Shown piece by piece: positions 24,062-35,439 of a stretch of 64,000 nucleotides of DNA (its first letter is position 1; every line of letters starts with the position of its first letter). Location of the stretch: positions 4,092,001-4,156,000 of the forward strand of contig JAPVLO010000232.1 of NCBI GenBank assembly GCA_027257055.1. Direction: 5' to 3'. The notes below the pieces were generated by a model, which ran no database searches, was not told the DNA's origin, and saw only the letters and a program-made list of their open reading frames with translations. The translations under genes and the position numbers were made by a program. Source of the stretch: Cephalopachus bancanus. Its lineage: Eukaryota > Chordata > Mammalia > Primates > Tarsiidae.

Positions 24062-24224
24062 AGTAGTGGGAAACTGCCAGGGGAGGGAGGGGTAAGATTG
24101 GCAGTAGTGGGAAGCTGCCAGGGGTGGGAAGGGCATACCTCATCAACAAGGGTACCTGCATAATGAACATTTGTATACCTAATCCTGAATTGTACCCCAC
24201 ATCTTTAAAATAAAACATTTTTTT
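24062..24224 (+). mobile_element. Severely 5'-truncated L1 3' end
   Basis: About 160 bp of the local L1 3' UTR. It has two partly repeated 'tagtgggaaactgccagg'-type segments, then 'catacctcatcaacaagggt' and 'tgtaccccacatctttaaaa'. Target duplication 'aaaagtatggccata' (24047-24061) and 'aaagtgtggccata' (24225-24238). Confidence 0.93.
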
Positions 24225-24238
24225 AAAGTGTGGCCATA

Positions 24239-24528
24239 GGCTGGGCTCGGTTGCTCAGCCTGTAATCCCAGCACTTTGGGAGGCCGAGGCAAGTGAATTG
24301 CCTGAGCCCGTGGGTTTGAGACCCACCCAGGCAACCTCGTCTCTACAATAAATCAAAAATTAGCCAGGCATGGTAGCACATGCCTGTAGTTCTGGCTACT
24401 TGGAAGGCTGAGACAGAAGGATCGCCTGAGCCCAGCTAGTCGAGGCTGTGGTGGCCGGGAGTGTGTCACTGCACTCCAGTCTGGGCAACAGAGTGAGACT
24501 CCAACTCAAAAAAAAAAAAAAAAGAAAG
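24239..24528 (+). mobile_element. Alu inserted at the end of the truncated L1
   Basis: Full dimeric Alu with 'ggctgggctcggttgctcag', 'ctctacaataaatcaaaaat' and 'gactccaactcaaaa'. It directly follows the L1's right target copy and is itself followed by 'aaaagtatgaccata' (24529-24543). Confidence 0.96.
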
Positions 24529-24655
24529 AAAAGTATGACCATAGCGGATAAACTGTTAAATTTATGCTAAGAAAAAGGCAAAAATAAAAATACCTAAGTT
24601 ACTCTTAGGATCTGCTATGAAAAAGACAATATTTAGCATTTCTTCCTAGGAAAAA

Positions 24656-24659
24656 CATT

Positions 24660-24708
<49 letters not shown>

Positions 24709-24710
24709 TT

Positions 24711-24756
<46 letters not shown>

Positions 24757-24778
24757 CCACCCAAACCAACCTGACTTT

Positions 24779-24832
<54 letters not shown>

Positions 24833-24833
24833 T

Positions 24834-24881
<48 letters not shown>

Positions 24882-24905
24882 CCACCCAAACCAACCTAAC
24901 TTTCT
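24656..24905. repeat. Compound CA microsatellite in a duplicated ~124-bp unit
   Basis: Four long (CA)n runs are separated by 'cattctcta' (twice) and by 'cccccacccaaaccaacct' followed by aactttct or gactttct (twice). The order repeats as two halves, about 24657-24780 and 24781-24905. A 110-codon minus-strand frame through it is an artefact of the repeat. Confidence 0.95.
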
Positions 24906-25325
24906 GAAGGCATGCTGCTGCAGTTCTAGCAAAGCCCAGGAGTCGGTGTCACAGACGTCTTCCATCTGAAAAAAGAAAGTCCTAGGAGTTCACTGGCAAC
25001 AGACTCCCACAGAGCATAAACCAATGGTTATTCTTCTTCCAATTCAAATACGTAATAGGAGAGAAATTTTATGTAAAGGTGAACATAAATTCTTGCCCAA
25101 GAGAATTAAAAAAAAAAAAAAGGCCTGTGGATATTTGGGTATTAGGAAACCTGGAATTAATTAACAAGACAAAAAAGCAAATAGCATAATGCTTTTCACC
25201 AAGTAATTCAGAGCAACAAGTACATTTACTCAGGGATTTGGGGCTCCTCCTCCAGGTATTTCTTATAAAAGGAGCTGAACCTAGAGGAGCTCACCAAGTG
25301 GGAAATGAAATCTTGCTTTGTCAAG
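24906..25325. other. Unrecognised intron
   Basis: A short unique stretch with an A run at 25110. Nothing recognised. Confidence 0.45.
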
Positions 25326-25335
25326 AGCTAAGCTT

Positions 25336-25616
25336 GCCTCTTTCTTTTTATTTATTTATTTATTTAGTTAGTTGCAGTCTTACTCTGTCACCCAGACTTG
25401 AGTGCAATGGTGGCACGTTCACAGCTACCACAACCTGGACCTGTTGGGCTCAGGCGATCCTTCCACCTCAGCCTTCCAAGTAGATGGAACTACAGACACG
25501 CACCACCACGACCGGCTAATTTTTTGATTTATTGTAGAGATGAGGTCTCTCCATGTTGCCAGAAATGGAGAAAATGCCAGGCTGGTCTCAGGCAATCCTC
25601 TCGCCTCCGCTTTTGT
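25336..25616 (-). mobile_element. Alu, 5'-incomplete, short TSD
   Basis: Reverse-strand Alu from 'tttatttatttatttagtta' through 'ttttgatttattgtagagat'. It carries an extra 'agaaatggagaaaatgccag' and loses the outer left arm. Possible target duplication 'gctaagctt' at 25327-25335 and 25617-25625. Confidence 0.85.
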
Positions 25617-25625
25617 GCTAAGCTT

Positions 25626-27550
25626 CTGACAGAAGATGGCTTTGACCAGGCCACCTTTCAGAGGACCCTTGCTTCCTGTGTGCATACACCATTGAATGTT
25701 AGCAGACTGGTTCAGCTGGACCAGTCAGAGCCTGGCTTGATACATTGGTTGTTAGTGGAGAAGTGGGATATGGAGAGCAGAGAAGTGTGTTTACCGCCTG
25801 GAAGATGAAACCATGCACCCACCTTTGAGTGTCCAGGGGCCCGACGTCTTAGAAGAATACAACACAAGCTAAATACTTGATTAGACAAGCAAGCCTTCCT
25901 CCTGAAGAGGAATTAATGAAGGGTGGCAGTGTGGGCAGAGGGACCAAGATGTAAGTGCAGGAAGAATGTCCTCCAGCAGCCAGCATGGAAAAGCTCGCAA
26001 GCAACAAGTGACCAGAAGCTTTGTGATGTGTGGAGCATAAATAAGAGAAAAATTAAAGGTTTCTCTTAGAGTTTAAAAAAGAAAATCAGAGATAAGTTGT
26101 AATTTATAATGTCATAGTTTAGTTGGTGAATGTTTTTAATTAGTCCCTGGGTAAGTGTATTTTTTAAAGTGTTACTATAGTTCATATATTTGTCAAAAAT
26201 ACTTTAGCTAAATATTTATGTGATTAGTTATATATTTATAATGTCTGCTTTTTTATGGAGTAGTTTTATGGGAATCATTGTAAATAACTGAATTGAATGC
26301 GGTTTCTGTGCTTTCTCAGCTAGCTTTCTTTAGGGAAGACCAAGCTCACTGGCTCAAGAAGCTGCTCACTAGACTAACCAGTTATAGCTCTTGTGCCCGG
26401 GTAGAAATCATCACCTGCTTTGGCACTAGCTTAGTGAATGCAAATTCAAGTAATAGCAAAATTCTTAGGCTGATTTGAATTTTGTTTCCTCATTTCTTTC
26501 AGGTCCTAGACATATATGCATAGACTTGTTTGCTTATATCATGGAAGATAACACAGCCAGCCAACAGGCAATGTTGTAACCAAACTCATGTACATGGGAC
26601 GATGATTCTGAGTCATCAATTGTGACTAGATAAAAAAGTCTACTGTCTGCTTATGTATGTCTCACCTATATTATGAATTTTCCTAGCTAGCGTTGGTATG
26701 CTGTAGCATGTGAAACTAGACTTCAGTAGAGTCTCAAGTCAAGAAGGCACCTTAGATGGTAATCTAGTCTCACCACTAAAGTCAAGTTCAGCACATAGGG
26801 ACCTTGTCTAAAGTGACTATCTGGTAAATGGCAGGTCCAATAGTAAGTCCTAATTCGCTTCCTGTTCTGCTTGTGTTATTTAAAAACTGTTACTTTCATG
26901 TACTGAGTGATCTATTTATATGGGATTTTAACAGTACCAACACTTACACAGTGAGAGAAATATTTTGTTCTGCTGAACTTCCGGAAAATTAGTCTTCAGG
27001 CACCTCCCACACGGGTGTCTCTGCCTCTCATTCTGCTCTTTCTCTAAAGGCAGAGCACGTTTCACTCCAAAACCAAATAACGAGCATCTCTCTCCTAATT
27101 TATGGTTTTCAAAATTTTAGAGTGGTTTTTTTCCCCCCCTTGGTGTCCAGAATGCTGTCTGAAAAGTCACAATGATTTAAATAATTGATGGCTACTTTAT
27201 GAAACTGTCAGCCTGGATTCATCCTCCTGCCTCCCCCAGCCGCCAGTCCTGAGCAGCTAACCCTTTTATGTGGTGTGCTTTCTTCCCTTTTCTGGTTTCA
27301 TTTAGATAATTATATTATTCACCCTGGAATATAATTGCTGTTATACTGTGGGAGCTGTGGGGGTGGAGTGGGGGAGCTGCCTGCTGCTGGCTTCTGCAGG
27401 CTGCAAAATGTCTGTTATACTCCAGCCTCTAATTTCTTTGCCATCCCACCTTTTAAAGACTTAATTATACCTATGTAAAGGCATAATTTGAAATGTGACT
27501 TCTGATTCTTTTGGAAGATAAAAGAGATTAATCCATTGTTAACCATGAAT
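25626..27550. other. Intron, possible conserved non-coding stretch
   Basis: No named repeat. 27060-27470 is repeat-free and contains AT-rich blocks such as 'tttagataattatattattc' and 'ttaaataattgatggctact', of the kind often seen in conserved intronic elements. No coding signal. Confidence 0.4.
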
Positions 27551-27589
27551 GTGCATGGAACAGTGGAGAAAACCTTGGATGGGAGGCAG

Positions 27590-27840
27590 GGATCTATATT
27601 CAGATGCACAGTTTCTGAATGCCCACTGTGTGCCAGGGACATACCAAGAATTAGGAAGTGCAAAGATTCAAAAGAAAAGAACTGTCCTCCAGAGCGCCTA
27701 TTCTAACGACCCCACCAATGTGTGGCACGACTCTCGGCAGTGCACTCTATCTCTGTGGGCCTCCATTTCCTCATCTCTAAGCCGTGGCTATTGCTTCATC
27801 ACTGTAATATTTGGTGAGGCTCAAAGAAAAGACCATGCAG
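27590..27840. mobile_element. L2/MIR-type relic
   Basis: 'tgcccactgtgtgccaggga' followed by 'ggaagtgcaaagattc', then 'ctccatttcctcatctctaa'. The first resembles reverse-strand L2 and the second forward-strand MIR, so this is probably two old fragments side by side. Confidence 0.55.
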
Positions 27841-27849
27841 TGGCAGCCC

Positions 27850-29020
27850 ATTGCTTCCTTGTCAGATTAAATTGGAAGGGGGGGGTGACGTGAGGGTATA
27901 AATTTCCTGTGACAGAAGTCAGTTTGTCATCTCTGAAATCAAAGTGTTCCCTCTGAAAACTTGAAACCAAGAACTCCTTTCTCTTGAATATATTTCCTAC
28001 CTGCTAAGTCCACATGCCCAAAGCAGGTTGTCTGGGGCAGAAGGTAGCAATCTCTGAGGAGCTCAAAGTTGTTGTCAAAGGAGCAATAACTTTCTCTCTC
28101 AGACAATTGCCTGACATCTTTTTGCCAGCTCAGGCAGCTGGTTTTCCAGTGAGAACACAGATTCTCACGTGGTTTTCCCGAGTCTACACCTTACTATCTG
28201 CTGGTCAGAGGAGAAGCTTAGTGGGGTTTATGCATCTCTCCCTATTTTTCTTTTTGGAAGTGTCTAATTTGGGTATGAAAAAACTTTCCAAATCAAAATT
28301 CGGAAAGTTTTAAGATCTTCAATATAAACACAACAACAGAGCAGGCTTTGTAGCTCTAAGAGAATATGCTGTTCATTTCTGTCAGATCCTCATAGTGTTG
28401 GATAAAGTAAACCCCAAACGACAGCATGTAGCCTGTTACAAAAGCAACACAAATGACACGTGATAAAACAGAGATTCAGAGTGGATTTTATAACATGTCT
28501 ATTTTCAGGAGCAAATCTTAACCCATTTGCCTTATTGGAAAAACAGTGTTCGTGCTACCGAGGGAAAATGAAGTATTTAAAAAGGAAACGGAGAGACAAC
28601 CAAATGAACATGGCTGAAATCAGCAAATACGTTTCCTATTTCCTTGTTTTTCAACTAGGGAGAGTGATATGGGGCCTAAGACCCCCTTTCAGCGGTAATG
28701 GTTCTTTGATGAAAAAAAAAAAACCAGCCACATGGGCTAAAGTTGTTTGTACTTGTCCTATACGTTCAAAGGGGATAAGTTTGATGTTAGAAATCTCTCC
28801 CTTTCAAATCTAATATTTCTGCTTTCCCTAATTTGCAATCTACCTCCTTTTCTCTCTTCATCTTTATGAAAATCTTTGCAAATAGCCCTCTTCTCTGTTG
28901 TTCAGTAATATTATGAGTCTGGTAATAACCTCACCCCCTTTTGGCGATTTTATTTCTCTTGAGGACCACATTCTTTACACCAGTGCTTCTACTTGCTTAA
29001 TGGTCTTGTTTGTCACCTTT
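27850..29020. other. Unrecognised intron
   Basis: No named repeat. A 117-codon frame at 28460-28813 has no recognised motif. Confidence 0.4.
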
Positions 29021-29035
29021 TAAAATGCACATTCT

Positions 29036-29344
29036 TGCCAGGCTCAGTGGCTCAGCCTGTAATCCCGCGCCTTTGGGAGGCTGAGGTGAGTGGATTACCT
29101 GAGCCCGTGGATTCGAGACCCGCCTGGGCAACTTGATGAGACCTCATCTCTACAATAAATCAAAAATCAGCCGGGCATGGTAGCGCATGCCTGTAATTCC
29201 GGCTACTTAGAAGGCTGAGGCGGAAGGATTGCTGGAACCCAGCAGGTCGAGGCTGCGGTGGCCGGGAGCAGCCACTGCACTCCAGTCTGGGCAACAGAGT
29301 GAGACTCCAACTCAAAAAAATAAATAAATAAATACAATAAAAAT
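29036..29344 (+). mobile_element. Alu, first of a same-site pair
   Basis: Full dimeric Alu ('tgccaggctcagtggctcag' to 'gactccaactcaaaaaaata') with an AAAT-rich tail. Target copies 'aaaatgcacattct' at 29022-29035 and 29345-29358 are identical. Confidence 0.96.
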
Positions 29345-29358
29345 AAAATGCACATTCT

Positions 29359-29665
29359 CAGGCAGGCTTGGTGGCTCAGCCTGAAATCTCAGCACTTTGG
29401 GAGGCCGAGGTGAGTGGATTGCCTGAGCCCATGGATTCGAGACCAGTTCAAGCAACTTGGCGAGGCCTCGCCTCTACAGTAAAATAAAAATAGCTGGGCG
29501 TGGTAGTGTGCGTCTGTAGTTCTGGCTACTCGGGAGGCTGAAGCGGAAGGATCGCCAGAGCCCAGCAGGTCGACGCTGGGGTGGCCGTGAGCATGTGTGC
29601 CACTGCACTCCAGTCTGGGCAAAGGAGTAAGGCTCCAACTCAAAATAAGTAAAATAAAATAGACT
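29359..29665 (+). mobile_element. Alu, second of a same-site pair
   Basis: Full dimeric Alu starting 'caggcaggcttggtggctca'. It follows the first Alu's right target copy immediately and is followed by 'aaaatacacactct' (29666-29679), a third near-copy of the same target. Confidence 0.96.
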
Positions 29666-29794
29666 AAAATACACACTCTGATCCAGCCAACCCGGTTGAG
29701 TCTTGTCATTCTGCATCTTGAACAAGCACTCAGGCAGTGCTGTGGTGGCAGGTCCTGATCTATGAACCCTACTTTGTGGCAGCAAGGAAGTAAG

Positions 29795-30015
29795 CCAGGT
29801 GTCAGGTAGTTTTTTCTGTGAAGAGCCAGATAGTACTTATTTTCTGCTCTGTGAGTTCTGTGGTCTCTGTTTGAATGACCATACTGTCGTAGTACAAAAG
29901 CAACTATGGGCAATATGTAAATGAATGAACATGGCTATATTTCAACAAAACTTTACACAAAAAGTACGACAGCAGGATTTGACTTGCAGGCTGTGGTTTG
30001 CCAGCCCCTGTTTTA
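29795..30015 (-). mobile_element. hAT-Charlie-type non-autonomous DNA transposon
   Basis: 'ttttttctgtgaagagccag', 'ggctatatttcaacaaaact' and 'ctgtggtttgccagcccctg' are the reverse-oriented form of a common Charlie-family element whose outer end reads caggggtcggcaaac. Non-coding and old. A second copy lies at 34195. Confidence 0.8.
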
Positions 30016-31665
30016 GACAGTGCTTGAAGTGATTTTTTGTTGTTGCTGTTATTTTTTACTTAAAGATTTTTGTCTAAATGTGTACCTGGGTTTGTTTTAT
30101 AATGTTAGGCATGTATATAGAATGGGTAGAGGTTAATTTATGTTCTAGGTATCAAGTCAATTAACAAGCCATCTTTTCCCTCTAGAGGACTTAGAATAAG
30201 GTGAGAGGAGGCATGATGGCTCATCCCCATGATGGCATAATAGTGCCAGCATTTTGAAAAATCACTTCCTCCCTGGCAAGCAGCGACTTACAGTTACATG
30301 TTGTTACGGGCATGCCGTGCTCTGACTCCAACTTTTCCTGCATGTGTGGGATTCTTTACCATGTCCCTCGCCAGATCATCTGGCACTGATCCTATTTGGG
30401 TAATGAGATAGTTTGTTGTGCCTGCAATGAAGAAAATGATTTTAAATGTTTTTTAATAAGTTAACAGGAGCAAGTCTTGAAATTACCATAATGAGATAAT
30501 GACAGTGTAGCATATTGCTTTGAAGATTGTGCTCTGGTGAAAAATATATGCTGTTAATAAATTCATTTTCACTGTATTTTCCTTGGCTAGGTTACTTAGC
30601 ACTTGTCAGTTTGTCTACAAGTATTAGGGGAGTAACTCTATGAGTTGGAAGTCAGTGAGGAGCGAAGACCAATGTTGGTACTCATGTAAGAGTACTACTG
30701 AGTTTAGGGGATCCACCATGGAAGGCTTGTTCCGAGAAGCGAATCCTGTAGAGATAAGTGCTTTGTGGGAATAATAAATTCCAGACTTGTGAACCTCAGG
30801 CCACTGTGCTAGGTTCAGTTTTTAAATCTGTCCATTACTGTGGCTCACATACACCTTCTTCCTCAAAATTTTAAGTGTTATGCTTACAAGCCGTCTAAAT
30901 ATCTTTGCGTATATTTAGCCAGCATATATCCTCAACATGCAGCACGTTGTAAGACACTGGACGGCAGAGACAAAGGAGGCCTGAGTCTCGCCCTCAACAT
31001 TATCGCTTACTGGAGAGGGGCAGACATGTGGCCACATCGTTGTTACGTCTCCTTGAGCAGTGTTTGCACATGGCACACAAGGAATGTGGGAGACACAGTC
31101 TGTTTCTACCTTGAAGGTCATTTTAAAAAGGTTTCATAAAAGAGATCATACTCAAGCTGAGTCAAGGAAGGTGGGAGACTGTTCCAAATAAAGGAGAATA
31201 CGTTGACAAAGTCACAGAGGCATAGTACGTTGGAGGAAGTCGAGGCACTGTCACACGGGCCTGGGATGGCATCCCGCCCTGCAGTGAAGATGATGCGCAA
31301 ACTGCATGTTACACATCACCAGGATGAATCTCAGCAATGATGTTGACAGAAGTGAGACATAAAACATGTAAAAATTAAGTTCTGTAGTTTCAGGATACGT
31401 GTCTAAATGGCAAAATCACAAATCACAGCAATGAAAGAATTAGGACAAAGGTTCCCTCGGGTGACAAGGAAGAAGGTTTTGACTGGGCAGGGGCACTTGG
31501 GGGTGCTTGGAAGCTTTGTTTCTTTACCAGGTTTGTGGTCCTAGTGGGTGTTTTCTTTATGATTATTTATTAAGATGTACATTCATATTATAAACTTACC
31601 ATACATATGCTGTATTTTACGATAGAAGACATTTTTGAAAAGAAGATGAGGGCCTGAAGTAAGGC
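30016..31665. other. Unrecognised intron
   Basis: No named repeat. 30430-30590 is AT-rich and could be conserved non-coding sequence. No gene signal. Confidence 0.4.
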
Positions 31666-31669
31666 AGTA

Positions 31670-32040
31670 GGAAATGTCTCAGGCCATTCTGGCTGCTATA
31701 GCCATACCATAGGCTGGGTGACTCACAAACAGCATCAGTGTGTTTATCACAGTCTGGAGGCTGGAATGTTCTAGACCAGAGCACCTGCAGATTTGGTATC
31801 TGATGAGGGCCTACTTTCTGATTCGTAGTTGGCTGTCTTTTCACGGGAGCCTCACAGTGTGAAAGGGATGAGAAATTCCTCTGGGGTGTCTTATAAGAGT
31901 ACTTAATCTCATTCACGAGGGCTCACCCCTTATGGCTTTATCACCTCACAGAGGTCTCACCTCCCCATGCCATCACCTTGGGGTTTAGGATTTCAGCATA
32001 TAAATTTAGGAGGTGGTGCAAACATTCATTTCATTGTGGA
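31670..32040 (-). mobile_element. ERVL-MaLR LTR relic (MST/MLT1-like)
   Basis: 'ccattctggctgctatagcc', 'cagtctggaggctggaatgt', 'tgatgagggcctactttctg', 'cattcacgagggctcacccc' and 'ggggtttaggatttcagcat' follow the reverse complement of a MaLR LTR from end to end. Non-coding relic of an ancient endogenous retrovirus. Confidence 0.85.
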
Positions 32041-34190
32041 TATGAAGGGTTGTAGGCGGTAGAGTCACATGCTACTGATGGGTGAGGTGGAAAGCCAGGG
32101 TCCACCATGATGCCCAGCTGTTTTAATTGTTGCCCAGAGAGGTGTCATTTGCTGAGAGAGGGAATGAAGTGTTTGCAGCAAGTAAGGCCTTTCTGCTTGC
32201 ATCCTTCTTCTCCATTTTGGCCTATCCTTATACACACAAAGGGAATTTTTCCTACTTGCTTTTTCAAGTAGGTATAAGTTACTACCATCTCTACCACAGT
32301 CGTTCTAAGAAAACTACTCAGCTGCTGTCTTTAAGTCACTGCTGTCTTTAAGTCCGTCTTTAAGTCCAGCTGCTGTCTTTAAGTCCACCTCAAGCTACTG
32401 ATGTTCTCCTTTACATTGTAACCCAACCCACCTAGCTTCTCTGGTTCTTCGCCACGGCCATACGTTCCAGTCTCACCAGCTCGATGGTGCAACACTCACC
32501 ACTCACGCTTCTCCCTGGCCACGGCTTCTGCCTTGCCGCTGGTGGAGAACAGTATCACTGTATCATTTTCTTCAGGCTCAGCTCGGTTTTTTAGGACCAG
32601 ACTTAAGATCTCCTTCAGCAGCCCATTTGCAACTAGAAGGAGGGTCATTTTAGGCTCTCTCTGAAATAACTGCCTGAAACATGGGTCTATATTAAAACAG
32701 CACTAGACTTTCTATCTTGTAATAAACTTTGTTCTATCAAATATGGATTTTGTCTAATTTCAAAGGACATTTGATTCACTCAAGGCTGAAAATCCAAATT
32801 TATATCTCGAAATTGAAATTTGTATGTGTAAATAGCCTCTACATCTTGGGAACTCTGGGTTTTGTTTTGTGTGCATTTTCTCTTTGTATGAAACAGAAAT
32901 ACTACTAGAAACAAACGACTCTCTACTTAGAGGGAGATGCAGAGGCCCACTGTCACTGGACAGGCCCGTGCTTCATGCTGTCTCTAGGGCAGGGGCTGCA
33001 GCTGCATGATCCATGCACATCCTGAAGCCTGGTTTGTTATGCTACAAAAGGCCCACTGGAACATTCCACTCGGTTAAGATGTACTGAGCACCCAGACTGG
33101 TCCAGCCAGCAAGACAGATCGCCAGATCAGGAACACACACACATGCACACACGCACACATATATGCACACACACAGCTCTGACCATTTTACTGCACTGCC
33201 CCATATCTGGTTCTCTCCGAAGTCCAAGAGTTCTTCCTGTGACTTGGCGAGCTTTGTCCCTGACAGAAGCATTTCACACATGCTGGCTCTCCAGCCTGCA
33301 AATCCTGCCACATCCCAGCCACACCATCTCCCTCTCAGCCTGAATGCCCCATCTTTCCTGATACCCATTTGGAGCTGACTTAAACCAAACTCCACACCTC
33401 ATGCGTGTTGTGGGTAAAGGAAGCCTCACTCACTCACACAGGTCACAAGTCATTTTATCATTGTGCAGTGAGCACAAGTCCCAGTGCCCTGACTCTTTGC
33501 CAATGATGCACCCTCCTTTTTTGGGGAAATTAAGTGTCTCCGGTTAACTGGCTAAAGCTTTCAACCTTATAGAATTTGAAAGAACAAAGCAGGAGTTTGC
33601 TCCCTATACTAAAGCAACAAACTGCCATGAGTTCTAAAATAATTGACTTTTAATCCTCATGCCTCCCTCTCCCCTCATAGGAACTTTTTAATTTGTGGTG
33701 AAAAAAAGTTAAGCATCACACTCATTTTGTATTCTGAAGTTGGTCTTCAGTCAAGCAAAGAAATAGGGGATAATGTGAAAGGAAATTTGAGAAAAGACCA
33801 TGAAAGAAGCGAGCTGACCTTGGAGTTTCATAAAATCCATTTCCAGCCCTGGCAGCTTTTTGCTTCATTACTTGAGGCTTTCATGGAAGCCTTTAAGTCT
33901 TTAGTTCAATCTTTCTACTCAGTTCTTTTTCTTCAGTTTCTTATAAACCTCAAAAATGCTAACAATGTAAAGCATAAGCCAATTTGCAGCTAATCCAGTC
34001 CCTGTAACCACAGCCTTTCTCCACTGCAACTGAGATGGATGTTGGTGACTTGTGTCCATGGCAGTGCTCTGGGTAAGAGAGTCCCTTTCCATTACCCATA
34101 GATATGGATTGTCCCACTGTGTGTGGGCTGAAAGAGTCCATACTTCTGTTCCTGGGAATTTAGAACCATTCAACTAAGATGATATGGTAC
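32041..34190. other. Unrecognised intron with small simple repeats
   Basis: Contains the small tandem repeat at 32318 and an imperfect CA tract (33135-33176). Nothing else named; no coding signal. Confidence 0.4.
32318..32388. repeat. Short tandem repeat, ctgctgtctttaagtc unit
   Basis: 'gctgctgtctttaagtc' occurs three times, with one shortened 'cgtctttaagtcc' copy between them. Looks like local replication slippage. Confidence 0.9.
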
Positions 34191-34194
34191 AGTG

Positions 34195-34390
34195 CATGGG
34201 TCAGCAAACTTTCGCTTTGTGGGCTATATAGTCTCTGTAATAACTACTCACCTCTGCCTTTCTAGCGGGAAGGTAAGCCATAGACAGTATAAAAATAAAG
34301 ACATATGGCTGTTTTCCACCAAACTTTATTTACAAAATAGGTGGTAGGCCAGATTTGGTTGACAGGGCAGTTTTCTGACCTCTTTGGGAT
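34195..34390 (-). mobile_element. hAT-Charlie-type non-autonomous DNA transposon
   Basis: 'ggtcagcaaactttcgcttt', 'atagtctctgtaataactac', 'ccaccaaactttatttacaa' and 'ggccagatttggttgacagg' match the same family and orientation as the copy at 29795. Confidence 0.85.
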
Positions 34391-34569
34391 AGTGGCAAGA
34401 TTGCTGAATTTTGAGCTAGGGTTTCACATGGGGGTTGAGACCCATGTCATCACAATGTGAACTTAAACGGGCCTTATCACTTTTATATGTATTAGTAAAA
34501 TTCATGGTACTAGCATGTGTTGTGCCTTCCTTAGTTAATTGGGATCTTTTTTCCCTCTAATTTTTAAGC

Positions 34570-34825
34570 GTCTGTAGGCTTTAGACTTTTTAAATTGACA
34601 CATTGTAATTGTATGTATTGATGGGGTACAATTTGATATCTAGATGCATGTATATTTTGTATAATGATCAAATTCAATCAGGGTAGTTAGCATACCCATC
34701 ACATTATGCATTTATAAAATCTTTGCGGTTAGAATATTCAAAAGCTTCTCTTCTGGCTGTTCTGAAACATGTAATACCTTACTGTTAGCCATAGTCACCC
34801 TACTGTGCAACAGACTAAATGGGAC
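34570..34825 (-). mobile_element. Old L1M 3'-UTR fragment
   Basis: 'attgatggggtacaatttga', 'agcatacccatcacattatg' and 'ccatagtcaccctactgtgc' are reverse-strand L1M 3' UTR text. Confidence 0.8.
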
Positions 34826-34879
34826 AATTTAGATGAATAAGTCTCATTCACTATGAAAAACTATGTAAACATAGCTTTT

Positions 34880-35340
34880 TTTTCCAAATATGTATTCTTA
34901 GCAGCAGCAAGAACAGTTTTTCCAGAGGAATAGAGGATTAGGATTCACTTCTGATCCCCCACAAGTAGGCCATAACATCTTGGAACTTGGGGAGCCTACA
35001 CTGGAAATCCACTGCCTCGGAAACATCCACAGGAATGGGGTTCCAGTGTGAAGCTCGTACAAGGATTGCCACTTCCCCAGGGGGAAGAGGGATGACATGG
35101 TCGGTTTTGCCTGAGTGCTCAACTTCAGGAAGAACTCCCAGGAGAAGGAAAGGATGCCCATGGGACCTGTGATGCTTTTCACATCAACACTGGCAGTCAG
35201 TGGGGTGGTAGGTATCTTGGCTGGTCTCCTTCGCATCTAAGTGTTCCCCTGTGAAGATTTTAACTTGCCGAGGATTTAGCACGATACTCAAGGGCATCAT
35301 GTTAAAACTGACCAGTTCCTGAATCTTTCACACTAATGAG
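34880..35340. other. Unrecognised, possibly decayed processed sequence
   Basis: A minus-strand frame of 112 codons (34898-35236) overlaps a 61-codon plus-strand frame (34987-35172). The base composition is coding-like compared with its AT-rich flanks. I recognise no protein in either direction. It could be an old pseudogene fragment or chance. Confidence 0.25.
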
Positions 35341-35439
35341 GCTGCATACAAACACATCTCATCAGAGACCACTGTGGAATGTGATTGCATCTTGTGCAGA
35401 TTGACGGGCGTATTCTGTGTAACACAGATCTTCTGATTG

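Noticed and set aside
24633..24965. Minus-strand 110-codon Cys-Val rich frame
   Set aside because: It is the translation of a GT dinucleotide repeat.
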